Source of the DNA: a virus
Virus record (IMG/VR): IMGVR_UViG_3300020192_000009
Span: 34,504 to 98,503 of that record
Reading direction: 5' to 3' (one strand)
Length of the DNA stretch: 64,000 nt
In this document: positions 57,569 to 64,000 of the stretch, in pieces
How the letters are laid out: every line of letters begins with the position of its first letter
Position numbering within the stretch: position 1 is the stretch's first letter
Translations under genes and position numbers: made by a program
Notes under the pieces: model-generated
The model's input: the letters and a program-made list of their open reading frames with translations, nothing else
Database searches by the model: none
What the model was told of the DNA's origin: nothing

Positions 57569-58692
57569 GTTGCAATTTTGAAAGGCATTGCACAGCCTTT
57601 GTCGCTTCGCAGGGAAACTCACAAAACGCAGGAGGTTGCAATTTCTAAGGCATTGCACAGCCTTTGCTACCCACACAACCTGCACCTGTCGTTGCAATTT
57701 GAAAGGCATTGCACAGCCTTTGTCACGCGCTTGCCGTGGTTGCAATTTGTAAGGCATTGCACAGCCTTTGTCACGGGCTAACGCAAATTCGTATTGCATT
57801 GTCGTTGCAATTTTGTAAGGCATTGCACAGCCTTTGTCACGCTTGGAGTGCCGCCAAGAAGCGCCGACATCTCTTCGTTGCAATTTCTAAGGCATTGCAC
57901 AGCCTTTGTCACCTCCATCGCATGTGGCGCTCACTTCGTGTATGTCGTTGCAATTTTGAAAGGCCTTGCACAGCCTTTGTTGCTTCGCAGGGAAGCCCTA
58001 AAAAACGCAGTTGCAATTTCTAAGGCATTGCACAGCCTTTGTCACGCGCTTGCTAGGTGGAGTGGCTGCACTGGTGTTGCAATTTTGAAAGGCATTGCAC
58101 AGCCTTTGTCACTCTTCAGTTGTTGCAATTTGTAAGGCATTGCACAGCCTTTGTCGCCGACTATTCCCCGCGCTCAATAAATGATGCAGTACTTTGGTTG
58201 CAATTTTGAAAGGCATTGCACAGCCTTTGTCGCATCGAGCACCTTCAAACGTTGCAATTTTGTAAGGCATTGCACAGCCTTTGTCGCTTCGCAGGGAAGC
58301 CCTAGAAAACGCAGTTGCAATTTCTAAGGCATTGCACAGCCTTTGTCACAAGCGTTGCAATTTTAAAGGCATTGCACAGTCTTTGTCGCAGCCTTGCACG
58401 AGCTTGTCTTCGGTTGCAATTTTGTAAGGCATTGCACAGCCTTTGTCACTGCTTGTCGTGGTTGCAATTTTGAAAGGCATTGCACAGCCTTTGTCACCCG
58501 CTGAGCCCGCGCGAGTAGCGTCTGCTCATGGCGTTGCAATTTCTAAGGCATTGCACAGCCTTTGCTAGAAGAGATCGGCGGCTTCAGGTTGCAATTTTAA
58601 AGGCATTGCACAGCCTTTGCTAGATCACATTTTCCCATCCCGCCATTCGTTGCGACGATGTGTTGCAATTTTAAAGGCATTGCACAGCCTTT
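57569..58692 (-). repeat. Repeat array 3: 19 units
   Basis: Nineteen units (starts 57569, 57635, 57691, 57739, 57804, 57877, 57947, 58010, 58076, 58122, 58197, 58251, 58314, 58354, 58413, 58461, 58533, 58588, 58662) of the same 31-32 nt repeat, all on the leftward strand, the strand of the adjacent gene at 58700. Intervening sequences are 9-48 nt. Three of them (57601, 57979, 58283) share CTTCGCAGGGAA and each is followed by the same TTTCTAAGG repeat variant, so units spread by duplication. The 1.1 kb holds no gene. Confidence 0.9.
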
Positions 58693-58699
58693 GCTAGTG

Positions 58700-58924
58700 T
58701 TAACTGTCAATATGGGAAACTAGGGCTGCAGCCGCCTCAACTTCAATTGCCAGCGTGCTGCGACAATGCACACAATGGCGTAACGCTAACAATGGCGTGT
58801 TATCCGCATCTAGTTGAATGCCACCTGCCACTGTGTGTGCAAGTAGCGCGGCAGTGGAGGCGCAGACTTGTTCGTGAAAAGCTGTTGTGCATACATGTGA
58901 CGACGACGGATCAAAGTGAAACAT
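58700..58924 (-). CDS. Small Cys/His protein
   Basis: A 74-residue protein with LRHCVHCRSTLAIEVE (CxxC) and HVCTTAFHEQVC near the N-terminus. Possible zinc binding. Its stop is eight bases from the last unit of array 3, so its transcript would run through the array. Confidence 0.5.
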   Translation of the reverse strand: MFHFDPSSSHVCTTAFHEQVCASTAALLAHTVAGGIQLDADNTPLLALRHCVHCRSTLAIEVEAAAALVSHIDS

Positions 58925-59163
58925 GAAAGGTCCTCCCAGCCACCAGAGCGGCGTAAATGTGTCTCATGGCTGTAACGTATAAGATTCGGCTTGTTGGCTA
59001 AACTGCGCGACAAACGCCAACATGCTTCCGGGCGACTTCACTGTGCACGCCACGCCGCGCACAATGGTCTTTACGCTTTGCCTCTGCGAAGGTGTCAAGC
59101 TTGCAGGTATACGTTTTGAGTCCTGGCTTTCATGTTCCACTGTGATCCGTCGTCTGTGTAAGC
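58925..59163. other. Intergenic region, nothing certain
   Basis: About 240 bases. A TTATAC box at 58984-58979 precedes a leftward ATG for an 18-residue peptide; I cannot support it as a gene. A rightward frame of 90 codons from 59022 overlaps the next gene and looks like its shadow. Confidence 0.3.
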
Positions 59164-59490
59164 TTACGCGCGTGCGCGCCGCATGTCGTGAATATGTGCA
59201 TTATCGGGATAGATTTCAATCTGAATGTTTGCGAGCAACGCGTTTATTTGACGCTTGTATGCCGCAAATTGCCGTGGGGTTACTGCGTCTGTAGGCGCCG
59301 CTACACCAGGGTTGGCAAGGGCGAGCCATGTTGCAACGAAAGCTTCTGAGGCAAGGCCCGCATGCGCCAGTACGCGAGATGCAACGTTGTTGCGCAATCT
59401 GACTTGTAGATCTTGCAATGTGTTGGTGACGCATAACACGTCTTCCTTGGGGGATCCTGCAATGCGTTCGACGGCAAGGTAAGCGGGCAT
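59164..59490 (-). CDS. Hypothetical protein
   Basis: A 108-residue helical protein, MPAYLAVERIAGSPKEDVLC, with ATG 59490 one base after the previous stop. No recognised domain. Confidence 0.5.
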   Translation of the reverse strand: MPAYLAVERIAGSPKEDVLCVTNTLQDLQVRLRNNVASRVLAHAGLASEAFVATWLALANPGVAAPTDAVTPRQFAAYKRQINALLANIQIEIYPDNAHIHDMRRARA

Positions 59491-59491
59491 G

Positions 59492-59743
59492 TTAATCTGC
59501 AACAATCTGAAGGCCCAATTCGCCTTCGAGTTTCAGTTCTGCAATGACACTAGATTCGGCGTCAAGCCACACTGTGGGGCCTTCTGCGCCGCAAACTTCG
59601 CTTGCCAGTTTGCGGGCTTGGCGTGCATTCATGGCGCGAATGATCATACGGAAAAATTCGCCAAAGTGGATGCCTTTTTCGCGGGGCCGTCGCAGGATGA
59701 AAAGGCGTGGAGTTTTTGCTTGTACTATCAATTTTTTTGGCAT
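59492..59743 (-). CDS. Small hypothetical protein
   Basis: An 83-residue protein, MPKKLIVQAKTPRLFILRRP, with GAGGA at good spacing before ATG 59743. Alpha/beta prediction with helix ARQARKLASEVCG. Unknown role. Confidence 0.5.
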   Translation of the reverse strand: MPKKLIVQAKTPRLFILRRPREKGIHFGEFFRMIIRAMNARQARKLASEVCGAEGPTVWLDAESSVIAELKLEGELGLQIVAD

Positions 59744-59769
59744 GGCGTGTTCCTCGTGGCGTGTTGTTG

Positions 59770-60096
59770 TTACTTTAACGTGTGAATGTCGATGCTTCGC
59801 CACGTTTGCGTGACAGGGTTGAACGTCTCGAATGTGGCCAGCGCGAAAGTGCGTGTTCGCCAGCCTGCAAGAACTTTGCGCGCGTAGGCTCCCGGGTCGC
59901 TTACAAGGTCGCCCCGCTTTGTGGGTGCATCACGCGTAAACGTTGCGGTTGCAGGGTCTTTTGTGCGACGCGGAACGTCTGTAAACGCAATGTCACCGTT
60001 GCGCTTTACGCGTCTGTATTTGATCGTTGGCCGTTGCGCATCGGCATCAACCAACAGTTCCCCTCGATAGTTTCGCAGTAGACAACGTATACGCAT
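59770..60096 (-). CDS. Small basic hypothetical protein
   Basis: A 108-residue protein, MRIRCLLRNYRGELLVDADA, with GGAAGG before ATG 60096. Beta-rich and basic. No recognised domain. Confidence 0.5.
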   Translation of the reverse strand: MRIRCLLRNYRGELLVDADAQRPTIKYRRVKRNGDIAFTDVPRRTKDPATATFTRDAPTKRGDLVSDPGAYARKVLAGWRTRTFALATFETFNPVTQTWRSIDIHTLK

Positions 60097-60201
60097 GTCA
60101 AACCTTCCAGGGCTAGAACCAAACGCAGGACACAAGCGCGCCAAGGGCCAAAGCGGTAAGTACGCAAGTGCCTAAGCATGTTTCGGGGTCCCACAAACGG
60201 T

Positions 60202-60621
60202 TCATTGGGCACGCTTTTGTTGAGGGGTCTCCGCTGTGACCCAACCGCGCGCCATCAATTTTTCCCAGATACACGTATACACGTTGTAGCGCGTTTCGAT
60301 GCCTGGGCGCACCTTCGGGCAGGGTAGCGGCAGTTCTTCAAGGTGCGTGCATCTGTCTGCAATCGTCACCGATCCCGACATTCTTCGCGTGATTGGATTC
60401 ATTGCACCGTACACGTTGCCAAAGTTTGGCACAAACAACGTATCGCCCACTTGCGGCTGTAGCCCTTCGTTGTTTCGCGCGTGTATTGCAACGACCGGCC
60501 AATGTTTGACAATAACAACGGGGCCGCTGGTGCTGCGAAGAACGTCAACAACAACCAAAGCGTTATCCAACATTCGCAGCGTGCACCCTACGTGCAGATC
60601 TTCGACTTTAAGAAGCGTCAT
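60202..60621 (-). CDS. Hypothetical protein
   Basis: A 139-residue protein with strand-rich N-terminus (MTLLKVEDLHVGCTLRMLDN) resembling small SH3-like barrels. Overlaps the next upstream gene by 14 bases. Unknown role. Confidence 0.5.
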   Translation of the reverse strand: MTLLKVEDLHVGCTLRMLDNALVVVDVLRSTSGPVVIVKHWPVVAIHARNNEGLQPQVGDTLFVPNFGNVYGAMNPITRRMSGSVTIADRCTHLEELPLPCPKVRPGIETRYNVYTCIWEKLMARGWVTAETPQQKRAQ

Positions 60622-60964
60622 TGGGAGCCGTCACTTTCAATTTGCCGCCAATTTCACGGAAATAATCCGCTTCGATTTTCGTGAGTGTGGCCACACAGGC
60701 ATCAGGCCCGTCGTATTCCACCGTGAAGGGTTGTTTGAGGCTCAACCGCTTGTCGTATGCGGCTTGGGCTGCAGCGTCCATGCGATTGTATTTGTGTTTG
60801 TTGTATTCGTGTTTGTTGTGCGTGTCCAGGCACAACACGCCGCTTCGTTGCATCAACAGGGTCACGCGTTGCCGTCGTGTCATGACCACACCGTTGTTGC
60901 GAATCAAAGCATCCAGGTGCATCGTTGCCCTAGCGCTTTGCGCGTTGGAAAGCCTACTCGGCAT
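60608..60964 (-). CDS. Hypothetical protein with NKHEYNKHKYN repeat
   Basis: A 118-residue protein; a short tandem repeat NKHEYNKHKYN arises from a duplicated GTTTGTTGTATTCGT-type DNA segment. ATG 60964 overlaps the ComM-like stop by 11 bases. Unknown role. Confidence 0.5.
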   Translation of the reverse strand: MPSRLSNAQSARATMHLDALIRNNGVVMTRRQRVTLLMQRSGVLCLDTHNKHEYNKHKYNRMDAAAQAAYDKRLSLKQPFTVEYDGPDACVATLTKIEADYFREIGGKLKVTAPNDAS

Positions 60965-61589
60965 TGGGGGTTCCTGGCGCGCAATCCGGCGCGTGTACGA
61001 GTTTACAGCTTTCACGGATCCAAAGCGGGATCCGCGCTTGGTGTCGCTTCACACTTTCGGCGGAACACAGGCAGCGCTTTAGCGCGGCGTCATGATGTCC
61101 ACACGGACAATGGGTACCACCCACAAGCAGCCTAAAAATGCAGGGTACTTCGTAGGCGGGGCCGTCTACGTTGCCGTAATGAATCACGCGCGTTTGCAGT
61201 GTAACGCGGATGGTATCCAACGTGTGGGCGCTGAATTCATGAATCCCGTCGAGGAACAAAACTCCGCCATGCGCTAACGACAACTCCCCGGGCGTCCAGC
61301 GCCAACCGTCGCGAAAACTACCGCGCAGCATTTCCGGGCTTATGGTGTGGTGCGGTGCTCGAAAAGGCGGGCGCACCACCGAACGGTGTTGTTCTGGCGC
61401 TGTGTGCCTGCCGGTTACACGGTAAATGTGCGTAATCTCGCGATCAAATTGCGCAAAATTGCCTTGCGGGATCCACGAGTGTTCCGCTTCGTGGCGCGCC
61501 CATCTTGGTCTTCCTGTGGGAAGGTGATCTAGTATAAGCTTGTGGTCAGGTCGCGGGATCGGGTCGTATTCGCGGCGTGTGAATGGCAT
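60954..61589 (-). CDS. ComM/YifB-like Mg-chelatase ATPase fragment without Walker A
   Basis: A 211-residue protein with the middle of ComM: RPPFRAPHHTISPEMLRGSF, PGELSLAHGGVLFLDGIHEF (Walker B, with the usual Glu after LFLD changed to Gly), TLDTIRVTLQT and the zinc motif CPCGHHDAALKRCLC. The N-terminal Lon-like domain and the P-loop are absent upstream in this frame. It probably cannot hydrolyse ATP by itself. ComM is a helicase for branch migration in transformation; this fragment could regulate or compete with the host protein. Confidence 0.75.
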   Translation of the reverse strand: MPFTRREYDPIPRPDHKLILDHLPTGRPRWARHEAEHSWIPQGNFAQFDREITHIYRVTGRHTAPEQHRSVVRPPFRAPHHTISPEMLRGSFRDGWRWTPGELSLAHGGVLFLDGIHEFSAHTLDTIRVTLQTRVIHYGNVDGPAYEVPCIFRLLVGGTHCPCGHHDAALKRCLCSAESVKRHQARIPLWIRESCKLVHAPDCAPGTPNAE

Positions 61590-61617
61590 TGATCAATTCC
61601 TGGTAGAGGGTGAGCGC

Positions 61618-61634
61618 GTGGCTACAAACGTGGC
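61618..61634. repeat. Direct repeat GTGGCTACAAACGTGGC, copy 1
   Basis: A 17-bp repeat 29 bases upstream of the ComM-like start, identical to 62312-62328; flanking AGAGGGTG is also similar. It may be a shared regulatory site for leftward genes. Confidence 0.5.
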
Positions 61635-61668
61635 GCCTAGGTCGAAGCGCTATTCTATTTTCCCTTCG

Positions 61669-62202
61669 TTACTCTTCTAGCGGCATAACGATTGCGAATG
61701 CGTCCCCGCATTCGACCCTGATAGGCGCCAGAGGATCTTTCTGAAATTTCAGTGTCACGATAGATTGACCCTTGGCGACGCCTATAGCCTCACAGGCTCG
61801 CAGCAATAGATACGGATCAATCTGTACACTCAGGACGGTTTTGGCGTCCTGCTCGACGACATTCCGCCACTGCGGAAACCGTTCGTCGCCTCGTGACCAA
61901 GTGCGCCCGTCTTCGATGCTTACTGAGTTGTCGAGCGCGGCAATATGGATCGTGCCTTTGTCTTGATGCGTTTTTAGCCGTCCCTTATCCACCCGCCTCG
62001 CCTCTGCTAGTGCCGCCAAAGGCACGTTGCCACCAACATCCTGCGGATCCAAGACGACGGGGACTACTGACATGGCGTGGCCATCCGTGGTCACGATCAC
62101 AGGTTTTTCAGGGTCTTTCGTGTCCAAGTAGGCTTGACATATGCAGGTGGCCGGGGTGGTGGATGCGGTCTTTTCTACTTGGTATCTGGCGTCAATTTTC
62201 AT
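61669..62202 (-). CDS. DNA polymerase III beta (sliding clamp)-like protein
   Basis: A 177-residue protein from ATG 62202 with AAAGGA upstream. VIVTTDGHAMSVVPVVL, RFPQWRNVV, PYLLLRACEAIGVAKG and the C-terminal AFAIVMPLEE match the later domains of DnaN, where the C-terminal MPxR-like tail is typical. It is about half the usual length (366), like other phage short forms. It may form a clamp or modulate the host one. Confidence 0.65.
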   Translation of the reverse strand: MKIDARYQVEKTASTTPATCICQAYLDTKDPEKPVIVTTDGHAMSVVPVVLDPQDVGGNVPLAALAEARRVDKGRLKTHQDKGTIHIAALDNSVSIEDGRTWSRGDERFPQWRNVVEQDAKTVLSVQIDPYLLLRACEAIGVAKGQSIVTLKFQKDPLAPIRVECGDAFAIVMPLEE

Positions 62203-62218
62203 GTTTCTGTTCCTTTTT

Positions 62219-62269
62219 CGGCCACAGTGGCCGTTTTCGAGATCCACCCGGTTTCAGCCACCGTGGCCG
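62219..62269. promoter_or_regulatory. Two palindromes upstream of the clamp gene
   Basis: CGGCCACAGTGGCCG at 62219-62233 and CAGCCACCGTGGCCG at 62255-62269 are near-identical palindromes 36 bases apart, just upstream of the clamp start (62202). Likely an operator pair. Confidence 0.55.
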
Positions 62270-62311
62270 TTTCGTATTGAGCTTGGTTTTCCCGTGAGAG
62301 GGTGTGTGTGT

Positions 62312-62328
62312 GTGGCTACAAACGTGGC
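62312..62328. repeat. Direct repeat GTGGCTACAAACGTGGC, copy 2
   Basis: Second copy, 110 bases upstream of the clamp start; see copy 1 at 61618. Confidence 0.5.
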
Positions 62329-62343
62329 ACAGCGTACAGCGTG

Positions 62344-62613
62344 TCAGTCGGTGGGTGCGTCCACCAAGGGCGCGTAGCGAGTCCGCAAAGTTTCGGGCGC
62401 GTAGCACACGCGAAATGCGTTCAAGTCTGCTTGCGACGCGCGCCTAACACGTGTTCCGTGCAGCACATGAGCGGTGCCAGCGAGCAAGCTGTACGGTGGT
62501 GCGCCGCGAATCACCGACACCGCGAGCGGGGTGTGTAGGTGGGGCGTGTCGGACGCAATCACGCTAAGTGTGTGTTCGTCTAGCACGACGAGCGTTCGTG
62601 TGTTGGTGGGCAT
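62344..62613 (-). CDS. Hypothetical protein
   Basis: An 89-residue protein, MPTNTRTLVVLDEHTLSVIA, alpha/beta in prediction, with His-rich part (DTPHLHTPLA). No recognised domain. Confidence 0.5.
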   Translation of the reverse strand: MPTNTRTLVVLDEHTLSVIASDTPHLHTPLAVSVIRGAPPYSLLAGTAHVLHGTRVRRASQADLNAFRVCYAPETLRTRYAPLVDAPTD

Positions 62614-62630
62614 AGGGGATCCGTTTGTAT

Positions 62631-62667
62631 TTGCACGTCAGTGCGCGTATCACGCACTGACGTGCAA
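62631..62667. terminator. Perfect 15-bp hairpin without T-run
   Basis: TTGCACGTCAGTGCG (62631-62645) pairs with CGCACTGACGTGCAA (62653-62667) over seven bases. It lies between two leftward genes. No U-tract on either strand, so it may act as a factor-assisted terminator or mRNA-end hairpin. Confidence 0.5.
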
Positions 62668-62678
62668 AGGTGGCAGGG

Positions 62679-63611
62679 TTACGCTTCGATTGCTTTGACG
62701 ATACGCGTGCCCGCGTACTCGTCGACGATCACCGTGGCCCATTCGATCACGCTGCCGCGGTCGTCATCCCCATCCACCTCGGTCCCGAGGCGCAGCAGTT
62801 CGGCGTGCGGGAAGTCCTCGCGCGCATTGAGAAGCGCATCTATCGCTGACTCCGAGGGGTTTCGTATTTCGTCCGTGTCGTCGGCTGCGTTGCCCCAGCG
62901 CCAGCCGGGACGATCAACAGCTAGGCGCTCGTCTCGGAGGAGTCCTGCACATTCGCACAGCAGTCCCGCGGCCACTGCTTTCTGCAGCCTGCTGGAACCG
63001 TGGAGTGTAATCCACGCTTCATCTGCACACAGCTCGGCTGCCAGGCGGCGATCAAGCTCCCTCGTGATACGTGCCTGTAGTTCTACAGGCAACAGGCCGA
63101 TATCGAACCAGAGTTGGTCGTGCTGCATCAGCTTGCCCGCGCGTTCGACGATGGTCGCATCCCCTGCCACGAACGACTCTGCGGTCTGCGTTTGCCGAGA
63201 CGCAATTCGCGCTTGGCGCTGCTCGTCCGCCAGGCGTTCCGCCTCGCGCGCGGCAGCATCGGCCAGGCGTTTCGGCACTTGGGCCGCCTCCTTTTGTCGA
63301 GCTTTTTCGACGGCGGCATCTCTGGCCGTCGCAATCTCGTCCCAGGTCGTTGCAGGTGCATCAAGTTCTACACAGATCGCGGACGAGTAGTACCGTTCCC
63401 GCTGTAGCTCGCCGGTTTTCGGGTCGAAGGCCCAGCCTATGACGTTTGTGACGTCAATTGATGGGACCCCATCGTACGCAATGTTTGCTTCCCCAATCAA
63501 AGCGGGTGTCGCTTCGAGGTGTAGCAGTTGTTCGGTTTTGCCGTTGCCGCCTGCGAGTAGGCTGGCACGTCGGCCTGCAAGTGTGAGCGCGTATTTCACT
63601 GTGATCTTCAT
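62679..63611 (-). CDS. Coiled-coil hypothetical protein
   Basis: A 310-residue protein from ATG 63611 with GAGA upstream. N-terminal 90 residues are beta-rich; 95-155 is a charged coiled coil (KRLADAAAREAERLADEQRQ); the rest is helical. No recognised family. Confidence 0.55.
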   Translation of the reverse strand: MKITVKYALTLAGRRASLLAGGNGKTEQLLHLEATPALIGEANIAYDGVPSIDVTNVIGWAFDPKTGELQRERYYSSAICVELDAPATTWDEIATARDAAVEKARQKEAAQVPKRLADAAAREAERLADEQRQARIASRQTQTAESFVAGDATIVERAGKLMQHDQLWFDIGLLPVELQARITRELDRRLAAELCADEAWITLHGSSRLQKAVAAGLLCECAGLLRDERLAVDRPGWRWGNAADDTDEIRNPSESAIDALLNAREDFPHAELLRLGTEVDGDDDRGSVIEWATVIVDEYAGTRIVKAIEA

Positions 63612-63626
63612 TGTGTCTCTTTTTCT

Positions 63627-63712
63627 CCCAGATCCGATCTGGGTGTAAACACGCGTCACCTTGACGCGTGGGTGTCTGATTGACTCCATGTGAAGCCTCA
63701 CACGCGTGAGGC
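63627..63712. promoter_or_regulatory. Cluster of three perfect inverted repeats
   Basis: CCCAGATC-C-GATCTGGG (63627-63643), CACGCGTCA-CCT-TGACGCGTG (63650-63670) and GCCTCAC-ACGC-GTGAGGC (63695-63712) follow one another in the gap between two leftward genes. They may include operator sites and a transcript-end hairpin for the upstream gene. Confidence 0.55.
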
Positions 63713-63728
63713 TCCAAGGTGGAATCAA

Positions 63729-63968
63729 CTAGGCGTCGTTATCGGCGTCTTCGTCGATCAGTTCAATCGAGCATGTGGATTCGTCATCCGCGTCGCAATC
63801 TTCATCGTCTGCCGTTTCAACAGTTACGCGCATGAAATTTGCGCGGTATTGGTGCGTCTCAATGTGTCCTAGTTTCGTGACTTTGAAAAGGTCCGAACCG
63901 TTGCGAACGAATCCGCCAATTGAACAAAAACCGTTGCCACCTTCGGAAATTATCGCGTGTATAGCCAT
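63729..63968 (-). CDS. Small acidic hypothetical protein
   Basis: A 79-residue protein with AAGAAGGA before its ATG. Gly-rich N-terminus, beta-like middle, and an Asp/Glu-rich C-terminus (DDEDCDADDEST). No recognised domain. Confidence 0.5.
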   Translation of the reverse strand: MAIHAIISEGGNGFCSIGGFVRNGSDLFKVTKLGHIETHQYRANFMRVTVETADDEDCDADDESTCSIELIDEDADNDA

Positions 63969-64000
63969 GGGGTTCCTTCTTTTTTCTGGTTAGGGGGGGG

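Noticed and set aside
1-64000. tRNA or rRNA genes
   Set aside because: I scanned for the T-loop pattern GTTCGA-x-x-C with a partner acceptor stem and found none that fold; a dedicated scan could still find one.
1-64000. Borg-like archaeal element
   Set aside because: Repeats here are interspersed with unequal spacers, not perfect tandem repeats. Base composition, Shine-Dalgarno sites, sigma-70-like promoters, M15 peptidase and ComM- and Dam-type genes fit a bacterial host.

Overview
This window looks like part of a large phage-like or plasmid-like element of a bacterium. The genes are tightly packed, with frequent ATGA, GTGA and TAATG stop/start overlaps and Shine-Dalgarno sequences. Several intergenic sites match sigma-70-type -35/-10 boxes. 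The element has its own replication and nucleotide set: a family A DNA polymerase, a DEDD exonuclease, RecD-like and SNF2-like helicases, a sliding-clamp-like protein, an ssDNA-binding-like protein, a Sak4-like ATPase, a RuvC-like resolvase, uracil-DNA glycosylase, a ThyX-like protein, thymidylate kinase and nucleoside diphosphate kinase. It also has two DNA methyltransferases, a tyrosine recombinase, an M15 peptidase and two long spike-like proteins. I see no terminase, portal, capsid protein, plasmid Rep, rRNA or tRNA, so the type of element (phage, phage-plasmid or other) is open.

Layout. 1-1264: leftward oxygenase-like fragment, small kinase-like protein and ribbon-helix-helix protein. 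1405-3046: promoter, integrase and repeat array 1. 3059-15007: a long rightward run of small accessory genes with the ThyX-like gene, a DNA methyltransferase, a pentapeptide-repeat protein and a PAPS-reductase-like protein. 15013-28779: mostly leftward lysis/surface module with peptidase, membrane proteins, a thioredoxin-like protein and two paralogous spike-like proteins, plus a rightward Dam gene. 28776-41474: leftward replication and nucleotide operon behind a strong promoter with tandem operator-like repeats. 41645-50439: leftward operon that starts with an SNF2-like helicase and holds nine members of one unrecognised paralogous family. 50757-53465: a 451-residue protein of unknown function between inverted repeats, then repeat array 2. 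53474-57523: mixed genes including a 733-residue coiled-coil protein and two RMF-like peptides. 57569-58692: repeat array 3 with 19 units. 58700-63968: leftward genes including a ComM-like fragment and the clamp.

The two most unusual features are these. First, about 45 copies of a 31-32 nt repeat occur in four clusters plus single copies. Each unit can fold as a compact H-type pseudoknot, and every full copy lies on the strand on which the adjacent genes are transcribed. Unit spacing (9-48 nt), recurring internal variants and duplicated spacers argue against CRISPR. Second, nine tandem paralogues share a Cys-x-Phe-Ala-Pro-x-Gly-x-His element, a Trp-Asn-Cys-Pro element and an Ala-Leu-Gly-x3-Cys-Arg element; two of them consist of that small domain alone. 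I do not recognise this family.

How the parts may fit: the ThyX-like protein, thymidylate kinase and NDK would feed dTTP to a replisome built around the polymerase, whose proofreading domain appears to be split between two genes by the helicase gene. UDG, the resolvase, the Cas4-like nuclease and the Sak4-like ATPase would serve repair and recombination. The methyltransferases would protect the DNA. The M15 peptidase, PG-binding-like and spike-like proteins would act at the host envelope.
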